A stretch of 64,000 bases of DNA from CAISIP01 sp038326025 (lineage in GTDB: Bacteria > Pseudomonadota > Gammaproteobacteria > Burkholderiales > Burkholderiaceae_C), in the NCBI GenBank assembly GCA_038326025.1, contig JBBQJP010000016.1:1-64000 (forward strand), read 5' to 3'. The notes beneath the pieces are model-generated. The model searched no databases, was not told the DNA's origin, and saw only the letters and a program-made list of their open reading frames with translations. The first letter of the stretch is position 1. Every line of letters starts with the position of its first letter. The translations under genes were made by a program, and so were the position numbers. This document shows positions 34,120-44,700 of this stretch, piece by piece.

Positions 34120-36195
34120 TCAATTCGTCTGCGCCGGCTTGGCGGCCGTGAGCATCTGCTGCGCAGCGGCGGCCACGGACGAGTCGGTGTTGCCTGCCAC
34201 CTGCACAGTCGGGAATGCAAACTTGATGCCATTGGCGTCAAAAGCCGTCTTGATCGCCGCATAGGCCTTGCGCCGGACCACAAACTGCTCGCCGGGGCGG
34301 GTCATCATCTTCATGCGGATCTGGATGGCAAAGTCGCCGAACTGCTCGACACCCTGCATTTTGAGTGGCTCCAGGATGTTGGGGCCCATCTCTTCGTCAG
34401 CCGCAAGATCCTGACCAATCTTCTTGATCAGCTTGCGCGCCAGCTCCAGGTTGCTGTCATAGGTGATGCCAATGGAGAGCTTGTCGATAACCCAGTCGCG
34501 GCTCATGTTCTGCACCGCACCCAATTCGCCGAACGGCACCGTGTAGACCGGGCCGCGGTGATGGCGCAAGCGTACCGAGCGCAGGCTGAACGATTCCACC
34601 GTACCCTTGTAGTTGCCGCTCTGGATATATTCGCCGACCCGGAACGCGTCGTCGAACAGGAAGAACACGCCGCTGACGATGTCCTTGACCAGGGTCTGGG
34701 CACCGAATCCGACGGCGATGCCCAGCACCCCGGCGCCGGCGACCATCGGCGCGATGTCGATGCCCAGCGCCGACATCGCGGTCAACACGGCGATCAGCGC
34801 CAGGGTCACGAACGAGACATTGCGCAGGATCGGCAGCACCGTGCGCAGGCGCGTGGCCTGCCCTGCATGGGCGGTGTCTTCGACGCCCACCGCCTGTGCC
34901 TCGGCCAGCTTGCGCTCGAGCATGGCCTTGAACACGAACCAGACCAGGTCTGCGAACAACGCGATGACGACCACGCTGAACAGGCCCCGCACGACCCGGA
35001 TCGTCGCCGATTCGTCCGCCATCAGCTGGCCCAGATCGATGCCCCACTGGCGCGCCAGGATCAGGCCGGCCAGCATGATCAGCACCAGCCGGATCGCCCG
35101 GACCACCGCCGCGGTCTGGACACTGGGTATGACAGGCTCACCCGGCGCCGACCCCGGGGTCCGTTGCAGGTGCAGCGCAATTGCGCTGATCAGCCGCATG
35201 GTACCGGCGATGCCAAATGTCAGCGTGAGCAGCCAGAACGCTCCGGATGCACCGAGCATCCGCAGCAAAAGCAACACGACAAAGGCGACCGTCAACAACC
35301 AACCGACCGATTTGTAGTGCTCATTGCGCGTGCCGGGGCGACGCCACACCATCTCCATGATCAGGGCCAGCTGGACAAGCGACAGTCCGTATGCCACCAG
35401 ACGCCAGACGCCCGCTTCCACCCCTTGCGCAATCAGCCACTCGACGAAGGCATACAGGAATGCGAACCAGGTCACGTTGACCACAAGCCGCCGGTGCCAG
35501 AACCAGGCCTCGGGGGTGTCCATCGGCAGCATCCGGAACTTCTCGGCCCCTGGTGCAAACAGCAGCCGGCCGAACACCAGCGACAGCCGCACCATCACGA
35601 CGGCCACCAGCAGGCGCAGCAGTCCATCGCGCAGCGCGGGTGGCCAATCGAATGCCAGGAAAGACCCTATCGTGCCGAGCGCAAAAGCGGCAACCCAGCT
35701 CGCGCCAAAACCGAAACGGGCAAAGGCCGCTCGCAGGCGCTCGCCCGGCGTGTCCATGCGCGAGGCGATGATCCAGCGACGCACACCACCGGACACCAGC
35801 CAGAACAGCCGCTCCACCCCAAAGCCGAGAGCTGCAAAAGCGGCCAGCAGCAGAAAGAAGTGGTCGATTCCTTCTGCAGCCATCTCGCCATGCAACTTGG
35901 CCGCGGCTTCGGCCAGGGCCCCGCGGAAATGGGGGATGGCCGCGCCGATCGATGCCAGATGCGCCCGGATGCCATCGATCTGCCCGGCCATCATCGCCTC
36001 GTCCGCGGCCACCCGGGCCGCCACGTCCGCAGCCGGCGCGGCACGCTGCTGTTCGATCCAGTTCTTCACTTCCGGATCGGACAGTATCTGCAACAGCGCT
36101 CGAACCTTTTCAGGTGCCGGTTCGGTTGCGGCCTGCGCCAGCGCCGGGACCAGGACCATGCCAACGATCAACGTGAACAGCCGCAGTAGACGCAT
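34120..36195 (-). CDS. Large MscS-family mechanosensitive channel
   Basis: A 691-residue channel protein with a signal peptide, a periplasmic helical domain of about 110 residues, then about ten membrane helices and the MscS core. The pore helix region contains GVLGIAVGFGAQTLVKDIVS, followed by the FFLFDDAFRVGEYI beta-domain start. The C-terminal cytoplasmic part forms the vestibule. It should release solutes on hypo-osmotic shock. It may share a transcript with the MFS exporter, whose gene starts nine bases after its stop. Confidence 0.9.
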   Translation of the reverse strand: MRLLRLFTLIVGMVLVPALAQAATEPAPEKVRALLQILSDPEVKNWIEQQRAAPAADVAARVAADEAMMAGQIDGIRAHLASIGAAIPHFRGALAEAAAKLHGEMAAEGIDHFFLLLAAFAALGFGVERLFWLVSGGVRRWIIASRMDTPGERLRAAFARFGFGASWVAAFALGTIGSFLAFDWPPALRDGLLRLLVAVVMVRLSLVFGRLLFAPGAEKFRMLPMDTPEAWFWHRRLVVNVTWFAFLYAFVEWLIAQGVEAGVWRLVAYGLSLVQLALIMEMVWRRPGTRNEHYKSVGWLLTVAFVVLLLLRMLGASGAFWLLTLTFGIAGTMRLISAIALHLQRTPGSAPGEPVIPSVQTAAVVRAIRLVLIMLAGLILARQWGIDLGQLMADESATIRVVRGLFSVVVIALFADLVWFVFKAMLERKLAEAQAVGVEDTAHAGQATRLRTVLPILRNVSFVTLALIAVLTAMSALGIDIAPMVAGAGVLGIAVGFGAQTLVKDIVSGVFFLFDDAFRVGEYIQSGNYKGTVESFSLRSVRLRHHRGPVYTVPFGELGAVQNMSRDWVIDKLSIGITYDSNLELARKLIKKIGQDLAADEEMGPNILEPLKMQGVEQFGDFAIQIRMKMMTRPGEQFVVRRKAYAAIKTAFDANGIKFAFPTVQVAGNTDSSVAAAAQQMLTAAKPAQTN

Positions 36196-36282
36196 ATCGG
36201 ATTCCGAACGATTGGGAGGCGGGAGCGCCCGGGGAAGGCAGGAGTGCCCGCAGCATTCTAGGGGGGCTTGAGCGATCGCGAC

Positions 36283-36471
36283 TCAGGCTTGCGTCTGGCC
36301 AGACACCGCAAACACCGGTACCGCCGACGACTTCCCCTTGAACAACATATCGCCCAGCGCACCGTGCGGCACGCGGCCCGCCAGCCCGAACTGCGTGTCG
36401 CCGTCGAGCAAAATGCCCTGGCCTGCCTCCTTGTTATGGGCCTCGAGCCGCGCCGCCAGATTCACCGTGTC
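36283..36471 (-). pseudogene. C-terminal fragment of a class III cyclase domain
   Basis: Only the last 62 residues of a cyclase domain remain: DTVNLAARLEAHNKEAGQG through GALGDMLFKGKSSAVPVFAV. It is very close to the end of the REC-cyclase gene at 40423-41460, which reads DTVNLAARLEAHTK and ALGDVLFKGKSAAVPVFAI at the same places. There is no catalytic aspartate part, so it cannot be functional. It is best read as a left-over of a duplicated REC-cyclase gene. Confidence 0.7.
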
Positions 36472-36567
36472 ACGGATTCTAGGTCGCAGCGCCGGCGCAT
36501 CCGGGAAGCGATCGGCACCGGATGCGCCAACGCCCGAAGGCTGCGCGCCGGGCCCGCGATCAAGCAT

Positions 36568-38349
36568 TCACGCCAGCGCACCAGGAACGACCTGCGCCGG
36601 CAATCCCGCCAGACGCAGTTCATCGACGAACATGCCCAGTACCGGCGCTTGCGCAATGATGCGGTACGAGGGAAACACGGCGCTGAAGTCCCGGGCAAAT
36701 GCCATTGCCTCGCCCAGCCGACCGAGCCGCACCAGGCAAACGATGGTGAGCAGGCATGATGGCGTGTGGTTGGGATAGACCGCCAGCGCACGCCGCGCAA
36801 AAACGAGGCCCTGGGCATAGTCGCCCCGCAGCACATGGGCGCCTGCCTGGCCCGCCAGCGGCATCACGCTCAGCGGGTCGAACGGCGACAGCCTGAGCGC
36901 CTGCTGCGACAAGGCGATCGACTTGTCGCTCAGCCCGGCCCAGGTCGCGATCACCGAACCATGACCATGGGCATGCGCGGAGCTGGGATTGAGTGCGATA
37001 GCCCGGTCGATCATCTCCATGGCAGCGCCATAGTCCTTGGTCGCCAGCGCCAGCGCAATAGCGCCATGGGCCAGCGTTCCGGCGTCTTCGGTCTGCAACG
37101 ACCGCACCGCCTGCGCATGGAGCAGCATCGGTGCGACGAAGTCGGCGGGCATGCTGCCCTCCCACAGCGATTTGGCGAAATAGCACCAGGCGGCGACGCC
37201 GTGGGCCTCGGCATAGCCAGGATCCTTCGCCAGCGCATGGTCGACATACTGCAGTGCCAGGTTTCGACCTTCGGGACGGGGGTCGAACATATGGGCCAGC
37301 GCACGCAGATAGAAGTCATACGCCCCGAGGTCGTCCGGACGCTTGCGCCGGATGCGCTCGATTTCCGCCTTGCGCAGCGCGGGCTCGATCACCGCCAGCA
37401 CACTTTCGGTGATCTCGTCCTGCACCGCGAAGATGTCGACCAGTTCCCGGTCATACCGTTCGGCCCACAGGTGGGCCCCGCTCGCCGTATCCAGCAGGTG
37501 AGCCGTGATCCGGACCCTGGAGCCGGCCTTGCGCACCGTGCCTCCGATGAGGTAACGCACGCCCAGACGTTGCCCGGCCGCCTGCACATCCACCTGCTCC
37601 TCGCGGAACTGGAAGCTGGAGTTCCTGGCAATCACGAACAACCAGCGCATGCGTGCCAACCCGGTCAGCAGATCCTCCGCGATTCCGTCGGTGAAATACG
37701 CCTGCTCGGGGTCGCCGCTCATGTTGGCGAACGGCAGCACGGCGATGGAGGGTTTGTCGGGCTGGGCCAGCGCAGACCCCTCGGCTGCGATGCCCGGATG
37801 CACCGGACCCGTGCCCACACCCGGCGTGGCGACACGATAGACCCGCACCGGGTCTGCAATGTTCTTGACGACCTGCTCGCCCCGGTCTTCGAAGATCGCC
37901 TCCAGCTTGCCCTTGACGGCGATCCGCACCGAATCCGAGACCGCGATACCGCCGGGATCGGCCAGGCCTTGCAGCCGCGCCGCGATATTGACGCCGTCGC
38001 CATACACCGTGCCATCGGGCTTCTCGATGACGTCGCCCAGGTGAACACCGATGCGAAACCGCATCTGGCGCTGCGGCGGCGCCCGTTCCGCCGTCGGATT
38101 GATGCTGGCCTGGATCGCCTGGGCGGCAGCAACGGCCCCCGTGGCCGCTTCGAAAACGGCCAGCACCGAGTCGCCGGCCATGTCGATGACGCGGCCCGCG
38201 CGGGATTCGATGTGCGCGCGAAATACCGCCCGCGCAACATCCAGGTCACCCACCGTTGCAAGGTCGTCGCCAGTCATCAGGCGTGCATACCCCACGGCAT
38301 CTGCCGCCATGATCGCCGCCAGGCGATGCCTGAAACCGGTCGTGCTCAA
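36568..38349 (-). CDS. Class III nucleotide cyclase with TolB-like and TPR regions
   Basis: A 593-residue protein. Residues 1-180 are a class III cyclase domain with metal aspartates in IMAADAVGYARLM and DMAGDSVLAVF and the transition-state Asn/Arg in GDGVNIAARLQ. Residues about 200-330 are a TolB-amino-terminal-like segment (SIAVLPFANMSGDPEQAYF). The rest is a TPR-type helical array. The position usually holding the adenine-specifying Lys has Asp (VIDMAGD), so the substrate is not certain. The start is TTG at 38349, with an AGGGG site; it alone gives the conserved N-terminus. Confidence 0.83.
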   Translation of the reverse strand: MSTTGFRHRLAAIMAADAVGYARLMTGDDLATVGDLDVARAVFRAHIESRAGRVIDMAGDSVLAVFEAATGAVAAAQAIQASINPTAERAPPQRQMRFRIGVHLGDVIEKPDGTVYGDGVNIAARLQGLADPGGIAVSDSVRIAVKGKLEAIFEDRGEQVVKNIADPVRVYRVATPGVGTGPVHPGIAAEGSALAQPDKPSIAVLPFANMSGDPEQAYFTDGIAEDLLTGLARMRWLFVIARNSSFQFREEQVDVQAAGQRLGVRYLIGGTVRKAGSRVRITAHLLDTASGAHLWAERYDRELVDIFAVQDEITESVLAVIEPALRKAEIERIRRKRPDDLGAYDFYLRALAHMFDPRPEGRNLALQYVDHALAKDPGYAEAHGVAAWCYFAKSLWEGSMPADFVAPMLLHAQAVRSLQTEDAGTLAHGAIALALATKDYGAAMEMIDRAIALNPSSAHAHGHGSVIATWAGLSDKSIALSQQALRLSPFDPLSVMPLAGQAGAHVLRGDYAQGLVFARRALAVYPNHTPSCLLTIVCLVRLGRLGEAMAFARDFSAVFPSYRIIAQAPVLGMFVDELRLAGLPAQVVPGALA

Positions 38350-38460
38350 ATGCGTCGCCCCTTGCCCGGTGCCATTGCCGGATCGTCCGACGATATTACC
38401 CGCACGCCGCCGGTTCAGCGTAAGACGGATTCGCCAGAACGACCAGACGGGTGCGCACGG

Positions 38461-40014
38461 ATGGGCGAAGCAGATCTCAGACAGCGGTTATCGGCGATCC
38501 TCGCGGACGACGCCGCGGATACTCGCGCCTGATGTCGATCAACGAACGCGCCACGGTGAAGGCGCTCGACACGGCGCGCACGGTGTTGCGGGCCCAGGTG
38601 GAGTCCAGCTAGGGCCGCGTCATCGACATGGCCGGCGACTCGGTGCTGGCCGTTTTCGAAGTGGCCACCGGTGCGGTGGCTGCCGCGCTGGCCATCCAGT
38701 CCACCGTCAATCCGATGGCCGATCAGTTGCCAGCAGAGCGCCAGATGCGTTTTCGCATCGGTGTTCACCTGGGCGACGTCATCGAGAAGCCCGACGGCAC
38801 GGTGTATGGCGACGGCGTCAATATCGCGGCGCGGCTGCAAGGCCTGGCCGATCCCGGCGGTATCGCGGTCTCGGGCTCGGTGCGGATCGCCGCCGCCAGC
38901 CGACGCCGACAAGCCATCGATCATCGTGCTGCCGTTCGTCAACATGAGCGTTGTCGCGGAACAGGACTTCTTTGCCGACGGACTGACCGACCTGTCGCGC
39001 TTTCGCGCCCTGTTCGTCATCTCGCGAAACACCTCGTTCAAATACAAGGTCCGGGTCGTCGACGTCAAGCAGATTGCCCGCGAGTTCGGCGTACGCTACG
39101 TGGTCGAGGGCAGCGTGCGCAAGGCCTGCAACCGGGTACGGATCACGGTGCAACTGATCGATGCCGAGTCCGACCGCCGCATCTGGGCCGAGCGCTATGA
39201 CCGCGAACTGGAGGACATATTCGCCATTCAGGACGAGGCCACGTCGGCGATCGTGACCACCTTGCCCGGGCGGCTCGAGGCCGATGCCCATAGCCGGGCT
39301 GAACGCACCCCCCCTCCAGCCTGGCGGCCTATGAATGCGTGCTGCAAGCCAAAGTGCTGCACCACCGCTCCAATCTGCCCGACAACCTGCGCGCCGTCGC
39401 GCTGATACAGCAGGCCATCGAACTCGACGCGCATTACGCCCACGCGTACGCCTGGCATGCCTGCATCCTCGGTCAGCAATGGAGCAACGGCTGGTGTGCG
39501 GACAGAGCCGAAACCGAACGATGACCTGATCGTGGTCCAGCAAGGCGAGATCCTGGCCTGGCTGGGCGAGGCGATCGACGGCATCGCATGGATCCGCAAG
39601 GCGATGCGGCTGAGTCCCTACCTTCCGGAGCGCTTCTGGTTCCACCTCGCGCGCGCGCACTTTGTCGCCCGCCAGTACGCGGACGCGATCACCGCACTGC
39701 GACACATCAGCGCGCCGGACGTGCTGCACTGCGCCTTGCTCGCTGCCTGCCATGCCCGGCTGGACGACATGTCCCAGTCCCAATCCCAGGTATCCCTGGT
39801 GCTCCAGCGCAATCCGGCGTTCTCCATTGCCGCACATTGCGAACCGCTGCTGCACTATCGGAACGACGCCGATCGACGGCACCACTGCGAATCGCTGCGC
39901 CTGGCCGGACTGCCCGACGAGAACCCTGACCGGCCACAGGTCGAACCGACGCGGAGCTCCCGATCACCTCCGCATTTGTCCAGTAGGACGCGCGGCGCCA
40001 ATAGCGACGGATAG
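38461..40014 (+). pseudogene. Decayed cyclase/TolB/TPR paralogue
   Basis: This is a second copy of the neighbouring cyclase gene on the opposite strand. It begins at ATG 38461 (MGEADLRQRLSAILADD), shifts frame near 38515, has an in-frame TAG at 38609-38611, then reads GRVIDMAGDSVLAVFEVAT with the cyclase core in frame. It shifts into the TolB-like part (SIIVLPFVNM) near 38895 and shifts twice more (about 39315 and 39520) before the TPR region ends at 40014. Residue-by-residue similarity to the intact gene is high, so duplication came before decay. At least five lesions rule out a full-length product. Confidence 0.8.
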
Positions 40015-40089
40015 TGACGACAAACGGGGGCCACGTAGGACATCCACTACCCCATTTGGCGGTGTCGCGCCGGCGTGGCAACGAGCCAC

Positions 40090-40412
40090 TCTTCGACGCG
40101 CAGGTGACGTCGGTCCGTGCCGTGGTTCAGACGCCGGAGAAACGCTGCTGGGTCGAACGCGAACAGGTGGCCAGCGAGAGCCGCAACAAAGTCCCGGGCG
40201 TGATCGCCGGCGGCGCAGTCGGCTCATCGGTGGGCGGAGGTGGTACCACGCAGGAGCAGGATGTGCAGCGCTGCGACACGCCGCAGGCGCAGGCCCGTCC
40301 CGAACTGTGGGACGTGCGTTATGTCTTTCGCGGCCAGGAACACCGGGTCCAGATGACGACAGAACCCGGCGCCACCATCACCGTCAACCGCGACGGAGAA
40401 CTGCGGGTCTGA
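40090..40412 (+). pseudogene. Truncated glycine-zipper (17-kDa antigen-like) envelope protein
   Basis: The frame reads DAQVTSVRAVVQTPEKRCW, a shortened glycine-rich stretch (VPGVIAGGAVGSSVGGGG) and a C-terminal EHRVQMTTEPGATITVNRDG. This is the layout of glycine-zipper 2TM-domain proteins, but the signal peptide is absent and the glycine zipper is roughly half the usual size. A GTG at 40014 opens a frame but adds no signal. It most likely is a broken gene beside the broken cyclase. Confidence 0.55.
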
Positions 40413-40422
40413 CGCTGCAGTG

Positions 40423-41460
40423 CTAGGCGGGCGTGTTGATCGCAAACACCGGCACCGCTGCCGACTTGCCCTTGAACAGCACATCGCCCAGCGCCTCCAG
40501 TGCAATCCGGTCACCCAGCGCAACCTGCGTATCGCCATCGATCAGGATGGAACGCACCGCCACCTTGGTGTGTGCTTCCAGCCGCGCCGCCAGGTTGACG
40601 GTGTCGCCGATGCAGGTGTAGGTGGCGCGCTGCTGGGTGCCGGTATAACCGGCCACCACTTCGCCCGAGGCAATGCCGATACCGATGCGGATCGGCTGCT
40701 TGTCCAGCGCAACGCGTTCGACATTGAACAGCGCGATCATTTCCATCATGTCCAGCGCTGCGCGTGCGGCAGCCAGTGGCGCATCCTCCAGCGCCTGCGG
40801 TGCGCCGAAGATGGCCATGAGGCCGTCGCCGACCATCTGATTCACGACACCGCCGTTGCCGCTGATCGCATCGAACATCAACGTGTAATAGGTGTTGAGC
40901 AGCTCGATGGTCTCCTCGGGCGACTGAGACTCCACCAGCGACGTGAAGCTGCGGATGTCGGAGAACATCACGGTGCAAGAGACACGCCGCCCTCCCAGTG
41001 CAAAACCCGACTCGGCCATGTCGTCTGCCACCTCGGAGGTGGCAAAGCGCTTGACGAGTTCCTTCTGCTGGTCGCGCAGGCGCTTCTTCTCCAGGCTCGA
41101 GTTGATGCGCGCCTTGAGCAGCACCGGGTTGACCGGCTTGTTCAGGTAGTCGTCGGCGCCCAGTTCGATGCAACGCACGATGTCCGCCACCCCCTCGAGC
41201 GAGCTGGTCACGATCACCGGAATGTCGCGCAGCTTGCTGTCGGCCACCATCTGCTCGAGCACACCAAAACCGTCGAGCTCCGGCATTTCCATGTCCAGCA
41301 GCACCAGGTCGAAGGGCTCGGCACGCAGCATCTCCAGCGCAATGCGCCCATTCTCGGCGCTGGCCACGCCATGGCCCTGGACTTCCAGGCTGCGGGTCAG
41401 CAGCAGGCGGTTGACCTTGTTGTCATCGGCCACCAGCAGCCGGGTACGGCGGTCAGCCAT
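40423..41460 (-). CDS. Response regulator-nucleotide cyclase fusion
   Basis: A 345-residue protein. Residues 5-120 are a receiver domain with Asp12/Asp13, phosphoacceptor Asp56 in LLDMEMPELDG and Lys108 in LNKPV. Residues about 155-340 are a class III cyclase domain with metal aspartates in MFSDIRSFTSL and MVGDGLMAIFG and the catalytic Asn/Arg in GDTVNLAARLE. The usual adenine-selecting Lys position has Gln (NQMVGD), so cAMP or cGMP cannot be told apart. It ends the giant-kinase operon, and its start overlaps the HPt gene by eight bases. It is the likely output of the phosphorelay. Confidence 0.9.
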   Translation of the reverse strand: MADRRTRLLVADDNKVNRLLLTRSLEVQGHGVASAENGRIALEMLRAEPFDLVLLDMEMPELDGFGVLEQMVADSKLRDIPVIVTSSLEGVADIVRCIELGADDYLNKPVNPVLLKARINSSLEKKRLRDQQKELVKRFATSEVADDMAESGFALGGRRVSCTVMFSDIRSFTSLVESQSPEETIELLNTYYTLMFDAISGNGGVVNQMVGDGLMAIFGAPQALEDAPLAAARAALDMMEMIALFNVERVALDKQPIRIGIGIASGEVVAGYTGTQQRATYTCIGDTVNLAARLEAHTKVAVRSILIDGDTQVALGDRIALEALGDVLFKGKSAAVPVFAINTPA

Positions 41461-41788
41461 GACACAAGGCCTTGAGCGCCGTGGCCACCCGCTGGTACTC
41501 GGCATCCAGTGCGTCGAGCGGCGCACTGTCCGTGACCATGCCACCGAGCTCCAGTTGCCGGGCCATGACGCCCAGTGCGGTGGCACCAAATGTTTGGCTG
41601 TTGGACTTGAGCGAGTGCGCGGCGCGGCGGAAGCTGTCGGCGTCCTGCGCAGCCTGCGCGCTGCGCAGGTCGGCCAGCATCGTCGGCGCCTCCTCGATAA
41701 AGGTATCCACCAGTTCGACCACGAATTCGGCGCCCGCGGCCTCCTGCAATTCGGCGAATGTCGCTGGGTTGATCGTCGGCTCTGGCAT
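41453..41788 (-). CDS. Histidine phosphotransfer (HPt) protein
   Basis: A 111-residue single HPt domain, a four-helix bundle with the phospho-accepting His58 in AAHSLKSNSQTFGA. It can carry phosphate from the receiver domains of hybrid kinases to the final response regulator. The gene starts two bases after the 2,391-residue kinase stop and overlaps the REC-cyclase start by eight bases, which ties these three into one phosphorelay. Confidence 0.93.
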   Translation of the reverse strand: MPEPTINPATFAELQEAAGAEFVVELVDTFIEEAPTMLADLRSAQAAQDADSFRRAAHSLKSNSQTFGATALGVMARQLELGGMVTDSAPLDALDAEYQRVATALKALCHG

Positions 41789-41790
41789 CG

Positions 41791-44700
41791 TCAGTTTTCC
41801 TTGCGCGCTTTGGCATTGATCAGCGCTTCGACCAGCTGGTCGACACGGATCGGTTTGGTCACGTAATCATCCATGCCTGCAGCCAGGCACTCCTCGCGGT
41901 CGCCCTGCATCGCATTGGCCGTCATCGCCACGATACGCGGGCGCTTTTCTGGCGTCCAGCGCTGGCTGATCCAACGTGATGCTTCCAGGCCGTCCATCTC
42001 GGGCATCTGCACATCCATCAGAATCACATCGTAGGTCTGGCGTTCGACCGATTCAATCGCCTCCAGACCATTGCTGGCCAGGTCGGCCCGGTAACCCATC
42101 TGCTGCAACAACCGCAGCGCCAGCTTCTGGTTCACCACATTGTCCTCTGCCAGCAAAATGCGCAACGGATGGCGCTGCGCCATGCCGGGGTCCATGGTCG
42201 GCTTGACCTTGGCCCGGGCCGGTAAGTGCGCAGTTCCTGCAGCCAGCAGGTTCATCAGGCAGTCGAACAACTGGCTCTGGTGCAAGGGCTTGGTCAGGGT
42301 CGCCCGGAACAGATCCTCGCCCTCGGCCAGAGCCTCGCGCCGGCCCAGTGACGTGAACAACACCAGCGGCAGGTCTTTGCGAACCACCTGGATCTTGCGC
42401 GCAAGAGTCACACCGTCCATCTCGGGCATGTGCATGTCGAGGATGGCCAGGTCGAATGCTTCGCCCTCGTCCAGCCACAACAAGGCCTGTTCGGGCGACT
42501 CGGTGTCGCGCGCCAGCATGCCCCAGCGACCTGTCTGCAAGGACAGGATCTTGCGATTGGTCGCGTTGTCGTCGACGATCAGCAGGCGCTTGCCGGCCAG
42601 GTCGGGTTGTTCCCCCGAATAATCACGCCGGCTCGCCGTCGGCAACTCCGCAACCGGCGCGGCGATGGTAAAGCGGAACGTCGAACCGTGGCCGGCGCCG
42701 TCGCTCTCGACCCACATCGTTCCGCCCATCAGTTCGGCCAGCCGTTTGCTGATCGCCAAACCCAGGCCGGTGCCGCCATATTTGCGTGTTGTCGAGCTGT
42801 CGGCCTGGCTGAAGCTCTGGAACAGCTTGGCGATGCCGGCAGGGCTCAGGCCAATGCCGCTGTCGCGCACGGCAAATTCGAGCTGCGGCCGCCCGTCGTC
42901 CACCGTCGCACTCTGCACGGTCAATACCACCTCACCCGCATCCGTGAACTTCACCGCATTGGACAGCAGGTTCAGCAGCACCTGGCGCAAGCGGGTCACG
43001 TCACCATCGATGGCCGCCGGCACATGGCCTTCGAATACATAGGCGATCTCGAGCTTCTTCTCCTGTGCCCGGCCGGCGATCAGGTCCAGCGCCGACTCCA
43101 CACATTCGCGCAGGTCGAACGGATGCGCCTCCACGTCCATGCGCCCGGCCTCGATCTTGGAAAAATCCAGGATGTCGTTGATGATGGTCAGCAGCGCATC
43201 GCCGCTGTCACGGATGGTGCCGGCAAAATCGCGCTGCTCGTCGTTGAGCGGCGTGTCCAGCAGCAAGCCGCTCATGCCGATCACCGCATTCATCGGCGTG
43301 CGGATCTCGTGGCTCATCGTGGCCAGGAAGCTGCTTTTGGCCTCGTTGGCAGATTCTGCAGCGGCGCGGGCCTCCTGCGTTTCATTGAACATGCGCGCGT
43401 TCTGGATCGCGATCACGGCCTGGTCGGCGAAGGTCTTGATCAGCGTGATCTCCTTCTCGGTGAAGGGCCTGACCGGAAAACGTGCAACACCGAAACAACC
43501 GATGCCCTGGCCCTTCCAGACCAACGGCACGTAGAGTTGCGAATGGTCGCCCATCCAATGTGTGCTTTCGCGCACACCTTGCGGCACGCCTTCGCCATTC
43601 TGTACGTCCGGATAGTGCAGCACGACGCGCTTGTGCGCCGCATAGCCGTGAACCGTATCGCGTGCCGACGACGGAAACAATCGATGCAGGTATTCCACCA
43701 CCTTCGGATACATGGCGTCGCCCGGAAACTGCGGATCACGGTTGACTTGCAGACGAGCCATCCCGTCGTCACCGATCAATATGATGTTCACATAGTTCGT
43801 GTCCAGGATGCGTTGGGCGCGGGTCAGTATGGTGTCGAACACCGGCTGGATATCGGCAATGGACTGGCTGATCACCTGCAGCACATCGGCAGATGCCGTC
43901 TGCTGCACCAGCGCCTCCTGGGTCTCGTTGAACAGCCGCGCATTCTGGATCGCGATGACCGCCTGATCCGCGAAGGTCTGCACCAGTTCCAGCTCCTTGG
44001 GCCGGAACGGACCAGTGGAACGCGCAACACCGATCGCACCGATTCCGCGCCCGTCCCACAACATCGGCGCGAACATCAGCGAGGTATAGCCCACTTGGGC
44101 GGCCATTTTGCGCAATACACCGGGCACATCGGCCCCGTGAACCAGATCGGGCCAGTGCAAGACACGCCGCTCGCGGATGGCCTGGCCTGCAGGTGTCCGC
44201 TCCACCGGGGCCGGAAAGGTTGCTGCAACGATGTCGCGCGCCTTTCCCAGATAGGCACCGATGCGCAGCATGCCCTGCTCGTCGACCAGCAACACATCGA
44301 GTTCGTCACCACCGAACAGGTGCTGGCAGCTTTGCAAAATCTTGTCGAATACCGGTTGCGAATCCGATACCGACTGGCTGATGACGCTCAGGATATCTGC
44401 CGACGCCTTCTGCTGTTCCAGCGACTCACTGACTTCGCGGTTGCGCGCCTCGAGTTCGTTGAACAATCGGGTGTTCTCGACCGCGATGACTGCCTGATCT
44501 GCGAATATCTGCAACAGCGTGAGCACCTTGTCGGGAAAGGCGCCAGCGGCAAGGCGCCCGACCGCGATCGAGCCAATCGCGCGCCCGCCCTGCAACATCG
44601 GCACTGCCAGTATGCTGCGGTAGCTGGTCGCGCTGGCGGCCTCAAACAGGCCGTAGTCCGCATCGCGCGACACATCCGGAATTTGCACCGGCTCGCCCGC

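Noticed and set aside
33055..36189. A 1,044-codon open frame on the plus strand
   Set aside because: It runs opposite two well-supported genes (MFS exporter and MscS channel), crosses their boundary, and its translation is His/Gln/Arg-rich low-quality sequence, as expected from the antisense of GC-rich genes.
223..40014. Several in-frame TAG codons inside otherwise recognisable genes (307, about 783, 20479, 38609) as a sign of amber recoding
   Set aside because: Intact genes here use TAG as their normal stop (for example at 2762-2764, 3834-3836, 9105-9107 and 40423-40425), and most of the interrupted genes also have frameshifts or TAA. Ordinary gene decay explains them.
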